Shown in pieces: positions 24,496 to 32,183 of a stretch of DNA of 37,710 nt. The DNA comes from Nanobdellota archaeon (lineage in GTDB: Archaea > Nanobdellota > Nanobdellia > Woesearchaeales > GCA-2686295), in contig JAHJQL010000016.1 of NCBI GenBank assembly GCA_018819065.1, positions 1 through 37,710 on the forward strand, read 5' to 3'. A program made the position numbers and the translations under genes. The notes beneath the pieces were generated by a model. It was not told the origin of the DNA. It searched no databases and saw nothing but the letters and a program-made list of their open reading frames with translations. Numbering within the stretch: position 1 is the first letter of the stretch; every line of letters begins with the position of its first letter.

Positions 24496-25575
24496 TCAGA
24501 TTTTTCTGCTAATAAAATAATCTGCAATCGCTGATAAGAATTCTTCATTCTCACTCTTAAGACCTACTTTTTTAAGCCACTCCTTGCCATTGTTAACTTT
24601 TTGCTTGCAGAAATCATGACAGTACTTCACAGCACCGGTTTTATGCATAACCTTGACAACTTCTAAAACTTCTTTTTTAGAAGCATCAGATAGTCCAAGC
24701 ACCTTAAGAATCTTTCTTTTATCATCAGAATTCGCTCTTTCTAAAGCTTTTATTATCACCAAAGTCTTTTTTCCCTGCCTAATATCAGAGCCAAGCTCGT
24801 GGCCTTTATTTGCACTTTTACTAATATCCATTAAGTCATCATGAACCTGAAACGCGATTGTAATATCATTTGCAAACCTAGACAGTGCTTCAAGCTGTGG
24901 CTTATTAGCGCCTCCAAGAACACATCCAATATTAACACATGTTTTGATTAAAAAAGCAGACTTCCCCTCAACCATACGAAGATATTCCTCCTCACTAACA
25001 GTTTTCTTCTTCTCAAAACTCAAATCGTAGAACTGCCCTTCATTAACCCTTATCATAGCATCATTATAAAGTTTAAGGCAATCATTGACTATATCCTTCT
25101 TAAAAGAACTCCTCAGTATGCATCGCTCTCCAAAGGCGTATAGGATGTTTGCAAGAATCATAGAGTTAGAAACAGCAAATTTTGAAGACTGCCGGTCAAA
25201 CAAAGAACCCTTATATCTAATCTCAGAATGGTTTCTTAAAAAGTTATCCTTGAAAACCTTGTGTATCGTCGGCTTGTTTCTTCGAGACTCATCCTCATCC
25301 ATCACATCATCTTCAATGAGTGTAAAGTTGTGGAAGAACTCAACAGATAAAGACTGCCTCAAGATATCTTTTGTTCCTCCAAGACCTTTATAGGTTTCAA
25401 GAATAATAATTGGCCTTAGTCTTTTGCCTCCTTCAAGCAAGAACCTGAGCAGCAGGTCATACTCTTTCTTCATAGAAGTTTTCACCTGCTCTTTTTCTGA
25501 AAAGAACCTTAATATCTCCATGTCAATCTCTAACTTGTAATTAGAAATTGTCCTATGAAATGAGTCTTCATCCAT
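24496..25575 (-). CDS. trans-Polyprenyl diphosphate synthase (GGPP synthase-like)
   Basis: 359 residues. The family motifs are complete: GGKRLRPIIILE, the first aspartate-rich motif DDVMDEDESRR, and the second, FQVHDDLMDI. They bind the Mg-diphosphate of the allylic and isopentenyl substrates. In archaea this enzyme makes geranylgeranyl or farnesylgeranyl diphosphate for ether lipids. The exact chain length cannot be read from the sequence. The gene ends one base after uppS on the opposite strand and is followed upstream, with 3 bp between, by the unknown gene at 25579, so those two are probably co-transcribed. Confidence 0.92.
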   Translation of the reverse strand: MDEDSFHRTISNYKLEIDMEILRFFSEKEQVKTSMKKEYDLLLRFLLEGGKRLRPIIILETYKGLGGTKDILRQSLSVEFFHNFTLIEDDVMDEDESRRNKPTIHKVFKDNFLRNHSEIRYKGSLFDRQSSKFAVSNSMILANILYAFGERCILRSSFKKDIVNDCLKLYNDAMIRVNEGQFYDLSFEKKKTVSEEEYLRMVEGKSAFLIKTCVNIGCVLGGANKPQLEALSRFANDITIAFQVHDDLMDISKSANKGHELGSDIRQGKKTLVIIKALERANSDDKRKILKVLGLSDASKKEVLEVVKVMHKTGAVKYCHDFCKQKVNNGKEWLKKVGLKSENEEFLSAIADYFISRKI

Positions 25576-25578
25576 TAT

Positions 25579-26286
25579 CTAACATATTAGAATTAGTTCT
25601 TGATTTAAATAGTTTTTTTTTCCAAACACACGCTCTTTCATCTTCAAACCTATATCTCTTCTTCTCTTCCAGTAACTAGCAACATTTATTCCTATTCCTT
25701 CAACACCAAATCCAGCGTAAGCCTTCTTGTTCCTCTTAGCAAGATAAATCCTTGTAAGATTTCCAGCAGCAATAAAGCCTGATAATCCAAGACTGACATA
25801 GCTATCGTCAGCTTCTGGCAAGAAGTACTTGACAATTGCAGTCCCCATATTGCTGTACAAAGCATACTGCGGAGAAAGAGCTATACCAATCCACGCGTTT
25901 CTAACAGTCAACTCGTAAGGTTTTTTATTAGCAGTCAATGCAAACAAGTTCTGATCCTTGCGGTTCATAGCCCCTCCAAAGTACCCCTGCACGAGCCAAT
26001 CAACGCTATGAGCTACGTTGTCAAGCTTTTCCTTCTTATCTTCCTTGTTATCATTTATCAAGACAGTTTCCAAGAACCTGTCAACTCCCTTAGTGAACCT
26101 ATCAGATTTTAAGAACCAATAAGACTTTATAAGAACATTATTTGGAAAACCACTGTTAGCCTTGATATACTGCATGAACACCTCTCTTGCTTCATTCTCT
26201 CGGCCATAGTTTATCCCAGTCTTCTCCTCGTTTAAGAGCTTTTTTTCCTGCAACACACTTTCAAGGTCAACATTCTTATAATTCAT
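25579..26286 (-). CDS. Unknown protein co-transcribed with the prenyl synthase
   Basis: 235 residues. The N-terminal half is helical and charged (YGRENEAREVFMQYIKANSG). The C-terminal half contains weakly hydrophobic glycine-rich segments (AWIGIALSPQYALYSNMGTA and VSLGLSGFIAAGNL) that might associate with the membrane, then a basic tail. No family is recognised. Its stop lies 3 bp before the prenyl synthase start, and the synthase ATG has no other visible promoter, so an operon is likely. A lipid-related role is only suggested by position. Confidence 0.65.
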   Translation of the reverse strand: MNYKNVDLESVLQEKKLLNEEKTGINYGRENEAREVFMQYIKANSGFPNNVLIKSYWFLKSDRFTKGVDRFLETVLINDNKEDKKEKLDNVAHSVDWLVQGYFGGAMNRKDQNLFALTANKKPYELTVRNAWIGIALSPQYALYSNMGTAIVKYFLPEADDSYVSLGLSGFIAAGNLTRIYLAKRNKKAYAGFGVEGIGINVASYWKRRRDIGLKMKERVFGKKNYLNQELILIC

Positions 26287-26351
26287 TGTGGATGAACGAG
26301 AATGATTGAGTATTATATAAACCTATCAGCAAACCCCAAGGAGATGCAGTC

Positions 26352-26405
26352 ATGAAGCTTGGAATAAAGAGCAACAATCTAATGGAAAGAAATAAAAACT
26401 GCTAG
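26352..26405 (+). CDS. Possible 17-residue small ORF
   Basis: ATG to TAG with AAGGAG about 8 bp upstream. The first bases (GATGCAGTCATGAAGCTTGG) nearly repeat a stretch inside uppS (24230-24249). It lies 16 bp before the M20 peptidase start. It could be a leader peptide or a fragment copied from uppS; the support is weak. Confidence 0.2.
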   Translation: MKLGIKSNNLMERNKNC

Positions 26406-26421
26406 TGATTAATCTTTGTTC

Positions 26422-27474
26422 ATGAAGAAAGAAGAGCTGGTTAAAACTACAAAGGAGCTCATCGCTATAGAGAGCTGCACAAGTGATAAGGATAAAATAG
26501 TTCAAGCCCTAGAATACGTCAAAACTTTTTTTTCAAAAACAAACTTTATAATCAAAGAATTTGAATTCAAAGGCGTCAAGAGCTTGCTAGTAACATTAAA
26601 ATCTGAGAACCCTGCATTATTGTTGCATGGACACATAGACGTTGTTCCAGCTCCAAAAGAATTGTTCAAACCAATTGTTAAAGACGGAAAAATCTTTGGC
26701 AGAGGAGCAATTGATATGAAGTCAGGCCTTGCAGTCTTAATGCATGTAATTAGAGATTTATCAACAGAAAATAAAAAAGTAGATGTTGGGCTGCTAATAA
26801 CAACAGATGAGGAGATAGGAGGCTATAACAGCACAGGAGAACTTTCTGAAATTTTAAAACCAAAGTTTGTGTTATCAGCAGAGCCTACAAACCTGTTAAT
26901 TGGAAATAACGCAAAAGGAGTGTTGCAGCTAGAATTATCAGTTACCGGCAAATCCGCGCACGCCGCGTACCCTTGGGAAGGAGAAAACGCGATACTAAAA
27001 ATGGTAGATATGATTGCAAAAATAAAAGAGTTGTTTCCAAAGAAAGGTGATTACTACACAACAATAAATTTTAGCAAGATAAACGCGGGAGACGTGCTAA
27101 ACAAGGTGCCAGACCAATGCACAGCATGCGTTGACATAAGATTTGTTCCAGAAGAAGACCCAAAAAAGATAATCAAAAATATAGAGTCGCTAGGATTATT
27201 AGTCAAAGTCATAACAACTAGCAATTCTTCAACCTGCGACAAAAATAATGCATTTGTCAAGAAGCTTCAGAAATCTTTGAAAAAAAACAAGTTAAAAACT
27301 GACTTTATTAAGAAGCACGGAGCATCAGATATTAGGCACTTCACAAAAAAAGGAGTTCCTGGCGTAACCTTTGGACCAACAGGCAAAGGAATGCACGCAC
27401 CAGACGAAAGCGTCGAAATAGAATCATTAGATAATCTTTACAAAGTCATAAAAGATTTTTGTCTGACAACATAA
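26422..27474 (+). CDS. M20-family metallopeptidase/deacylase
   Basis: 350 residues from the ATG at 26422 (a TTG two codons upstream is less likely). Metal and catalytic motifs of the ArgE/DapE/carboxypeptidase G2 family are present: LLLHGHIDVVP, then GRGAIDMKSGLAVLM, then TTDEEIGGYNS with the catalytic Glu pair, then SAEPTN. The dimerisation lid starts near GKSAHAAYPWEGENA, and the closing GMHAPDESVEIESL carries the last metal His. These enzymes hydrolyse an N-acyl or peptide bond of amino-acid derivatives using two zinc ions. The substrate cannot be assigned. It is convergent with the AMMECR1 gene. Confidence 0.88.
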   Translation: MKKEELVKTTKELIAIESCTSDKDKIVQALEYVKTFFSKTNFIIKEFEFKGVKSLLVTLKSENPALLLHGHIDVVPAPKELFKPIVKDGKIFGRGAIDMKSGLAVLMHVIRDLSTENKKVDVGLLITTDEEIGGYNSTGELSEILKPKFVLSAEPTNLLIGNNAKGVLQLELSVTGKSAHAAYPWEGENAILKMVDMIAKIKELFPKKGDYYTTINFSKINAGDVLNKVPDQCTACVDIRFVPEEDPKKIIKNIESLGLLVKVITTSNSSTCDKNNAFVKKLQKSLKKNKLKTDFIKKHGASDIRHFTKKGVPGVTFGPTGKGMHAPDESVEIESLDNLYKVIKDFCLTT

Positions 27475-27475
27475 A

Positions 27476-28030
27476 TCATTCTGAGAACACATCAGCCTGA
27501 AACTTGTATATTTGACAGTTGTTAATATCTTGCCAGGCATGAAACGGCAGACCTGCCTTTTGACATAAAGCGTTTAAGAACTGATCAACAGTAAAGTCGT
27601 GCTCAGTAGCAACTTGTGGCAACAACAAGCCCGAGCCTCTTTTGCTCCTGATTATAAGTCCGTCTTCTCCAATAATAATTCTCCTCCTGTAATCACCTGA
27701 CTCATCAACCTCTATAACTTTAGGAATAGTCAAGACTGATACCTCGATATGAATGCTTCTTAACTCCTCTTTTTCAAGCATGGGAAATCTATGATCGTTA
27801 AAAGCCGCGCTTCTAGCAGCTTCAATTATTGCCTTGTAAAGAGGCATGACTGGCTCAGGGTAACCAATGCATCCCCTAAGCTGCTTGTTCTTATGAATTG
27901 TTACAAAAACACCTTGGTTCTTATCAAAGTGCATCACACCACTCACATCAGGCTCCTGTCCTTTTGAGAAAAATGTTTCTATAGAATCCCTTGCAAGCTT
28001 TAACAACAATTTTTTATCATTATCATTCAT
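27476..28030 (-). CDS. AMMECR1-domain protein
   Basis: 184 residues matching the AMMECR1 family from end to end. The hallmark LRGCIGYPEPVMPL lies near residues 51-64, followed by AARSAAFNDHRFPMLEKEEL, EVSVLTIPKVIE and GSGLLLPQVATEHDFT. AMMECR1 proteins occur across archaea and eukaryotes. Archaeal copies are often associated with radical chemistry genes, but the activity is not settled. The gene is probably monocistronic, with a TATA-like TTTAAAAACTT upstream of the start. Confidence 0.92.
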   Translation of the reverse strand: MNDNDKKLLLKLARDSIETFFSKGQEPDVSGVMHFDKNQGVFVTIHKNKQLRGCIGYPEPVMPLYKAIIEAARSAAFNDHRFPMLEKEELRSIHIEVSVLTIPKVIEVDESGDYRRRIIIGEDGLIIRSKRGSGLLLPQVATEHDFTVDQFLNALCQKAGLPFHAWQDINNCQIYKFQADVFSE

Positions 28031-28082
28031 GGTTATTAATTATATTAGAAACAAGTTTTTAAATCTTATCAAAAAAAATGTT

Positions 28083-28367
28083 TTAGAGGGCTTTATTAAA
28101 TTTAGAAGCTAAGTCTTTATTCTTCTTCTTAAGCCTGTCAATAGCATCAAGAACAGCAGTGCGCGCATCTTTTTTGCCTGCAGAAGTCTCAACTATCACT
28201 CTTGGAATACCTATTAACGGGTGCTCCACGTTATAAGCTGCTACCTTTACGTCCTCATCATTCCAAAGTTCTTTCTTCAAAGAATTCGCTAACGTGTGGC
28301 TTGTACCTTTTATGTCAAAGATTACTTTGTACTTTGTATCCTCAATGAATTTGATTTCCATAGTCAT
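28083..28367 (-). CDS. rpoL: DNA-directed RNA polymerase subunit L (Rpo11)
   Basis: 94 residues. HTLANSLKKELWNDEDVKVA and VEHPLIGIPRVIVET are the conserved elements of archaeal Rpo11, the partner of Rpo3 in the alpha-like assembly platform of RNA polymerase. The reading frame is open back to 28454, but the ATG at 28367 is chosen. A TATA box (TTTATAAATAAA) ends about 13 bp upstream, matching a leaderless start, and conservation begins there. It follows the METTL5-like gene on the same strand with a 25 bp gap, which holds its own promoter. Confidence 0.93.
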   Translation of the reverse strand: MTMEIKFIEDTKYKVIFDIKGTSHTLANSLKKELWNDEDVKVAAYNVEHPLIGIPRVIVETSAGKKDARTAVLDAIDRLKKKNKDLASKFNKAL

Positions 28368-28392
28368 GATGAAAAAGTGTTTATTTATAAAG

Positions 28393-29025
28393 TTATTCTT
28401 TAAACTTTTTTGCAAAACCGTTTTTGTGCTTCTTGATGCGCCAACAACCCACACTTATTTTCTCAACCTTCTTTTTATGATGATCCATTGTTTTCTTTAA
28501 CGGGAAGTCAAATTCGAAGTAGTGAGTCATGTCAAATTTTAGCTGGTCTATTTTTTTGTTGACGAATCTCTTAGTCTCTGATTTGTGAAATGAATAAACT
28601 ATCTTTGCAAGGCTTGTTGCTTTCTCCAAAAACTTTATGTCTGCACCTGCTTCTTTTGTTCCAAAAGGAGGGTTTTGTATCACAACGTCGCATTTCTTTT
28701 TGAAATCATTAATATCTTTGTTTATAATCTCATAATTCTTCGTATCTAATTTTTCAAGATTTTTCTTAAGAATGTTTACTGCTTCTTTGTCTTTCTCAAC
28801 AAAAAAAACTTTTTTTGCACCTAGAAGAAGCGCTCCAATCCCAAGAATGCCTGTTCCTGCTCCAGAGTCTGTTATAATATTCCCTTCTATATCTTCATTC
28901 ATGTAAGCAAACCACAAAATCTCTGCAGCAATCTCTGAATCAGTAGAGTACTGCTCGTTTTTCATGTCTGGAGACTTGAATGTTTCAAGTTTTGAGAGAA
29001 ATATCGCTAAATCTTTTTGACCCAT
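28393..29025 (-). CDS. METTL5-like RNA adenine methyltransferase
   Basis: About 210 residues from the ATG at 29025. The SAM-binding motif is DSGAGTGILGIGALLLGA. The catalytic NPPFGTKEAGADIKFLEKAT segment carries NPPF, typical of amino-methylases of adenine. VYSFHKSETKRFVNKKIDQL and YFEFDFPLKKTMDHHKKK then match METTL5, which makes m6A in the small-subunit rRNA decoding region in eukaryotes. The archaeal homologue probably acts on 16S rRNA; this is by homology. It is the first gene of a likely pair with rpoL. Confidence 0.85.
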   Translation of the reverse strand: MGQKDLAIFLSKLETFKSPDMKNEQYSTDSEIAAEILWFAYMNEDIEGNIITDSGAGTGILGIGALLLGAKKVFFVEKDKEAVNILKKNLEKLDTKNYEIINKDINDFKKKCDVVIQNPPFGTKEAGADIKFLEKATSLAKIVYSFHKSETKRFVNKKIDQLKFDMTHYFEFDFPLKKTMDHHKKKVEKISVGCWRIKKHKNGFAKKFKE

Positions 29026-29160
29026 CACGTCACTTATTAGCCTACTGTTTTTAAATTTTTTTAATTAAAACTTTTTTTGATAAAAAAATATTTATCTATA
29101 CAAATATTCAAACACTGCAATATATGAATTGTTAGTATAACAATATTTAAAAAAAGTTCG

Positions 29161-29733
29161 TTGCAAATATTTTGTGGGGTGATAACAATTTTTAGCAGTA
29201 AAAAAGTAACAGTGTTAACAAATGATTTTGTTTTATTGTCAAAGGATTTTAGCTTGTTAAGAAACAATCTTAAATCTGCGTTTTCATCGGTAAAAGACGA
29301 GTTGGACATGCATCTTGACTCTATAAATCAGAGCACTAATGAGATACAATCAAATTATGAATATTTGATGGCACTTGATGCAAAGATAGAGAAGCTTACC
29401 GATAAGGTTGACGAGCTTCAGATGCAGATAAACCCTGATTTTTGCCAGCCAGACTTCTCTGATATTCTGCTTTCAAAGAGAGAACAGGAATTATTCTTGA
29501 ATATTTACACAGTTGAAGACAGGATTTCTATGTCTGGTCTTGCCAGGAAGTGTGGCTTGACTTTAGAGATGTGTGATTCTTTGCTGAGAGCTTTAAGCTC
29601 TAAAAAAATACCAATAATTAAGCAGTTGGTCGACGGCGTTATTTTTGTGTCTTTAGAGTATAACTTTAAAGATATGCAGGCGAGGAAGAATATTTTAAAG
29701 ATTGATACTACTATTTCTCAGATGATTAATTAA
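29161..29733 (+). CDS. Coiled-coil winged-helix protein of unknown function
   Basis: Up to 190 residues. Positions 30-90 form a coiled coil (VKDELDMHLDSINQSTNEIQ, then KIEKLTDKVDELQMQI). Residues 110-170 read as a winged helix (RISMSGLARKCGLTLEMCDS). The layout suggests a dimeric DNA-binding protein. The start is uncertain. TTG at 29161 and GTG at 29179 lie upstream of or inside a strong ribosome binding site (GGGGTGAT, 29176-29183), while the codon at ideal spacing is ATT at 29188, giving a protein beginning FSSKKVTVL after the start. The first residues of the listed extent may therefore not be translated. Confidence 0.65.
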   Translation: MQIFCGVITIFSSKKVTVLTNDFVLLSKDFSLLRNNLKSAFSSVKDELDMHLDSINQSTNEIQSNYEYLMALDAKIEKLTDKVDELQMQINPDFCQPDFSDILLSKREQELFLNIYTVEDRISMSGLARKCGLTLEMCDSLLRALSSKKIPIIKQLVDGVIFVSLEYNFKDMQARKNILKIDTTISQMIN

Positions 29734-29855
29734 TTCTTTTTTTCATAAACATCCTATTTTAAAATTCTTAAATGAATTCTAAAAGTTTTAGTTTTTGCTT
29801 GAATTATTTGAAACACAATTTTTTGTATGATTTATAGGTTATCCAATAGATAGAA

Positions 29856-29896
29856 CAACCAATATGTTGTTGAAGCTATATATTTTTCAACCAATA
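29856..29896. promoter_or_regulatory. Probable operator at the PadR promoter
   Basis: CAACCAATA occurs at 29856-29864 and again at 29888-29896, 32 bp apart. TTGTTGAA at 29867-29874 faces TTCAACCAA at 29886-29894 as an inverted repeat. A TATA box (AATTTATAAAC) follows at once. The repeats are well placed for autoregulation by the PadR-type protein. Confidence 0.5.
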
Positions 29897-29928
29897 AATT
29901 TATAAACATATTTCACTCTACAAAATTA

Positions 29929-30291
29929 GTGCCAGGGAAGAATATGAAGAGACCTCAGAGACTGGAATCACAGTACTTGGAGTTGAGAGGTTTTTTGAGT
30001 TTTCTCATACTCCATGAAGTTGGGCTAAGAAAGCTTTGTGGTGAGGATTTGGCGAAAAAAATTGGGAGACGAAAGGGGGCGATGCTTCTTACACCAGGAA
30101 CTATTTATCCTGCCCTAAAAGAGTTGAGAAAAAAGAAGTTAATCAAGTATAAGAAGAATGGGCGGAAAAAGATCTATGAGTTGACTGATGAAGGGAAGAA
30201 AGAATTGAGTGTTCTTTACAAATTATTCAGCAATTACTTTTATGGCCTGAAACACAGGATAAAAAGAATGGACTATATTTCAAAAGAATAA
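29929..30291 (+). CDS. PadR-family transcriptional regulator
   Basis: 120 residues from GTG at 29929, or 115 from ATG at 29944. The winged helix is typical of PadR: LSFLILHEVGL, then the recognition region LTPGTIYPALKELRKKKLIK, then the wing GRKKIYELTDEGKKEL. The C-terminal helix would make the dimer. A TATA box ends about 22 bp before the GTG, so the transcript is probably leaderless. Repeats overlapping the promoter suggest self-repression. The target and effector are unknown. An isolated regulator in this stretch fits control of itself and perhaps distant genes. Confidence 0.85.
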   Translation: MPGKNMKRPQRLESQYLELRGFLSFLILHEVGLRKLCGEDLAKKIGRRKGAMLLTPGTIYPALKELRKKKLIKYKKNGRKKIYELTDEGKKELSVLYKLFSNYFYGLKHRIKRMDYISKE

Positions 30292-30342
30292 AATATTTCA
30301 ACTCCGCTTAAAATATCTAGAATGTGTTTTGATTTTGTCAAT

Positions 30343-30678
30343 TCACAATTTTTTTGTTTCCTGGAGATATGATGTGATACTTTTTAGGAATGTTTGCTCG
30401 TATTCTATCTTTGGATTTTCAAGATTGTTGTATCCTTGGAACTGAACCCAGAAAAAATTCTGGTTTTCCATCTTTTTCATGGTTACGAAGAATTTGATTC
30501 CGATTCCTGCCCTGTACTCCATCCTGCTATCTTTTAGCAGATCTTCGATTCCTAGGCTTTGAAGATACCTTCTATCATTTTCAAAAGTGTCAAAACTGTA
30601 TGCATCTGCGAACTTGTAGAATATCTTAACTAAGTCATCTGCGTTAAGTTCTTCTTTTATCAAAAACTCAATTAGCAT
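30343..30678 (-). CDS. Small protein of unknown function
   Basis: 111 residues, mixed alpha/beta, no signal or membrane helix. The N-terminus is acidic and helical (MLIEFLIKEELNADDLVKIF). The middle holds beta-like strands rich in aromatics (GIGIKFFVTMKKMENQNFFW, then VQFQGYNN). No family is recognised. It lies between the PadR gene and the dif-like site, convergent with PadR. The start lacks a strong ribosome binding site. Confidence 0.5.
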   Translation of the reverse strand: MLIEFLIKEELNADDLVKIFYKFADAYSFDTFENDRRYLQSLGIEDLLKDSRMEYRAGIGIKFFVTMKKMENQNFFWVQFQGYNNLENPKIEYEQTFLKSITSYLQETKKL

Positions 30679-30800
30679 AAGGTTTGGGAATGTCTTTTTG
30701 TTATTAAAGCTATTTTTTCTTCAAAAACCCTGGCTTTTTTGCTTAAACTATACCTTCTAAACGTGCTTCTCGTCGAAGAACCAAAAAATTTAAATACCGG

Positions 30801-30828
30801 ACTTCGCATAATATATCTTATACGAAGG
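30801..30828. other. dif: dif-like Xer recombination site (28 bp, 11-6-11)
   Basis: Left arm ACTTCGCATAA, centre TATATC, right arm TTATACGAAGG. This is the exact 11-6-11 layout of Xer dif sites, with the conserved CATAA and TTAT edges next to the centre. The E. coli left arm is GGTGCGCATAA. The inner 10 bp of the arms are inverted repeats with one mismatch, and the outer parts also resemble loxP arms. It lies 270 bp upstream of the xer gene and immediately downstream of a TATA box at about 30788-30796. Recombination activity is inferred from structure and position. Confidence 0.75.
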
Positions 30829-30853
30829 TTTTAACGCTTTGTGAGGTGATTTG

Positions 30854-31096
30854 ATGAAAGAAAACATGACTGAAAGAAGAAAAATGGCACTTTTAGGCAA
30901 AGAAGTAATTGTTGGAGTGTTGTGTTTAGGATTTGGCGGTTACAGCCTTTTAGCGCAATACGGGGTTATAAGACAAGCATTTGAACTCCCACAGATGATA
31001 GCAAACATATTGCTAACACTTGCAGGGCTATTCTTACTATTGCAAGCTTTCAAGCTGACAAGGTATGAATATAGAAGAAGCAGATTCTTAGGTTAA
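30854..31096 (+). CDS. Small membrane protein between the dif-like site and xer
   Basis: 80 residues with two membrane helices (VIVGVLCLGFGGYSLLA, then ANILLTLAGLFLLLQAF) and a basic tail (RYEYRRSRFLG). GAGGTGAT lies just before the ATG at 30854; a TTG one codon upstream is unlikely. The TATA box at 30788-30796 would start transcription within or next to the dif-like site. The gene ends 1 bp before the xer ATG, so the two are almost certainly co-transcribed. The function is unknown, but the linkage may indicate a membrane partner for terminus processing. Confidence 0.7.
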   Translation: MKENMTERRKMALLGKEVIVGVLCLGFGGYSLLAQYGVIRQAFELPQMIANILLTLAGLFLLLQAFKLTRYEYRRSRFLG

Positions 31097-31097
31097 T

Positions 31098-31904
31098 ATG
31101 CTTGAAAAACTTGAAACTGAGCTTAGGCTCAGGGGATATAGTTTTGAGACTGTCAAGGCCTATCTTAGATTTAACAAGGATTTCTTACTTTTCATAAGAA
31201 AACCTGAACCAGAGGTTGGGGTTGATGATGTCAAGGCTTACTTAGGCCATCTCATATTAGATAGAAAATTGTCTCCAAGAACCTTAAATTTAACCAGAGC
31301 AGCATTGTTATTCTATTATAATGCGGTGTTTCACAAGGGAATTACAGGGGTTTTAACTCCTAAAATCTCAAGAAAGCTGCCTGTTGTGCTGACAAAAGAG
31401 GAAGTTCATAGAATTATTGATAATGCTGGCTCCTCCAAAAGCAGGTTAATGATCCAGATGCTATATGCTTCAGGAATCCGTGTCTCTGAGCTTGTCAGCA
31501 TGAAGGTTGATGACCTTGAACTAGATCAAAAAACTGCTTGGGTTAGAAGCGGAAAAGGCTCAAAAGACAGACTCGTGATTCTTTCGGAAAAGCTCGTAAT
31601 AGAACTTAGAAAATATCTTGAAAGCTATGATTCAGAATATTTATTTTCTGGAAGGCAAGGCTCACTCACAACAAGAAATGTACAACAGATTGTTGGTCTT
31701 GCAGCAAAGAATGCAAAGATAAAAAAAATAGTTACACCACACACCTTAAGGCATAGTTTTGCAACTCATCTGCTTGATAACGGAACAGACATAAGACTAA
31801 TCCAGGAGCTGCTTGGACACGCTGATTTGTCGACGACACAGATATACACTCATGTTTCTGATGAGGCTAAGAGGAAGGTTAAGAGTCCGCTTGATATAAT
31901 CTGA
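31098..31904 (+). CDS. xerA: Xer-type tyrosine recombinase (XerA)
   Basis: 268 residues, the normal length for archaeal Xer. The N-terminal core-binding SAM-like domain spans about 1-85. The catalytic residues are all present: Arg128 in ASGIRVSEL, the beta-hairpin Lys of SGKGSKDR (about 151-158), His215 and Arg218 in HTLRHSFATHL, His241 in LLGHADLSTT, and the nucleophile Tyr250 in QIYTHV. Archaeal XerA acts alone on dif to resolve chromosome dimers. A dif-like site 270 bp upstream supports that role here. A phage-type integrase is less likely because of the length and motif fit. Confidence 0.92.
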   Translation: MLEKLETELRLRGYSFETVKAYLRFNKDFLLFIRKPEPEVGVDDVKAYLGHLILDRKLSPRTLNLTRAALLFYYNAVFHKGITGVLTPKISRKLPVVLTKEEVHRIIDNAGSSKSRLMIQMLYASGIRVSELVSMKVDDLELDQKTAWVRSGKGSKDRLVILSEKLVIELRKYLESYDSEYLFSGRQGSLTTRNVQQIVGLAAKNAKIKKIVTPHTLRHSFATHLLDNGTDIRLIQELLGHADLSTTQIYTHVSDEAKRKVKSPLDII

Positions 31905-31920
31905 TTTTTATAAAAACACT

Positions 31921-31943
31921 TTTCTAAAACTTTTAAGCAAAAA
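31921..31943 (+). repeat. 23 bp direct repeat, copy 1, downstream of xerA
   Basis: Exact match to 32031-32053, 110 bp away (core CTAAAACTTTTAAGC). The spacer between the copies is very AT-rich and holds the palindrome ATTGGAATTCCAAT and flanking TTTATTGG/CCAATAAA arms. Confidence 0.85.
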
Positions 31944-31984
31944 TTACAGTTTTTATAATTTATTTTTTGTATTTTTTATTATTT

Positions 31985-32018
31985 ATTGGAATTCCAATAT
32001 ATTGATAATCCAATAAAT
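31985..32018. repeat. Nested inverted repeats in the xerA downstream spacer
   Basis: ATTGGAATTCCAAT is a perfect 14 bp palindrome. Its left side also pairs, as TTTATTGG, with CCAATAAA about 20 bp further on. The block lies midway between the two 23 bp direct repeats. No ORF covers it convincingly. Confidence 0.6.
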
Positions 32019-32030
32019 TGTGTTTTTTTG

Positions 32031-32053
32031 TTTCTAAAACTTTTAAGCAAAAA
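32031..32053 (+). repeat. 23 bp direct repeat, copy 2
   Basis: Second exact copy of the 31921-31943 sequence. It lies before a terminator-like hairpin and the accessory gene cluster. Confidence 0.85.
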
Positions 32054-32078
32054 CTAAAAAAATTAGTGTGTGTTTTTT

Positions 32079-32110
32079 CGGAAAAAACCGCGATTTTTCC
32101 GGTTTTTTTT
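32079..32110 (+). terminator. Strong hairpin with T run
   Basis: CGGAAAAA and TTTTTCCG form a stem around ACCGCGA-type loop bases, followed by eight T. It separates the xerA operon and repeat spacer from the gene at 32184. Confidence 0.5.
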
Positions 32111-32183
32111 GGGTAACTCACTTTAAAGGCATTCACCATAGCTTTTACTAGCAAAAAATAAACGAACAGGGGTGTTTGTAAAA

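Noticed and set aside
24230-26361. GATGCAxTCATGAAGCTTGG shared by uppS and the leader of the M20 gene
   Set aside because: Only about 20 bp match and the flanks differ; could be chance or a tiny duplication.
31098-31904. Integrase of a mobile element
   Set aside because: Length, motifs and a nearby 11-6-11 site fit chromosomal XerA better than a phage-type integrase, although the neighbouring accessory cluster keeps the question open.
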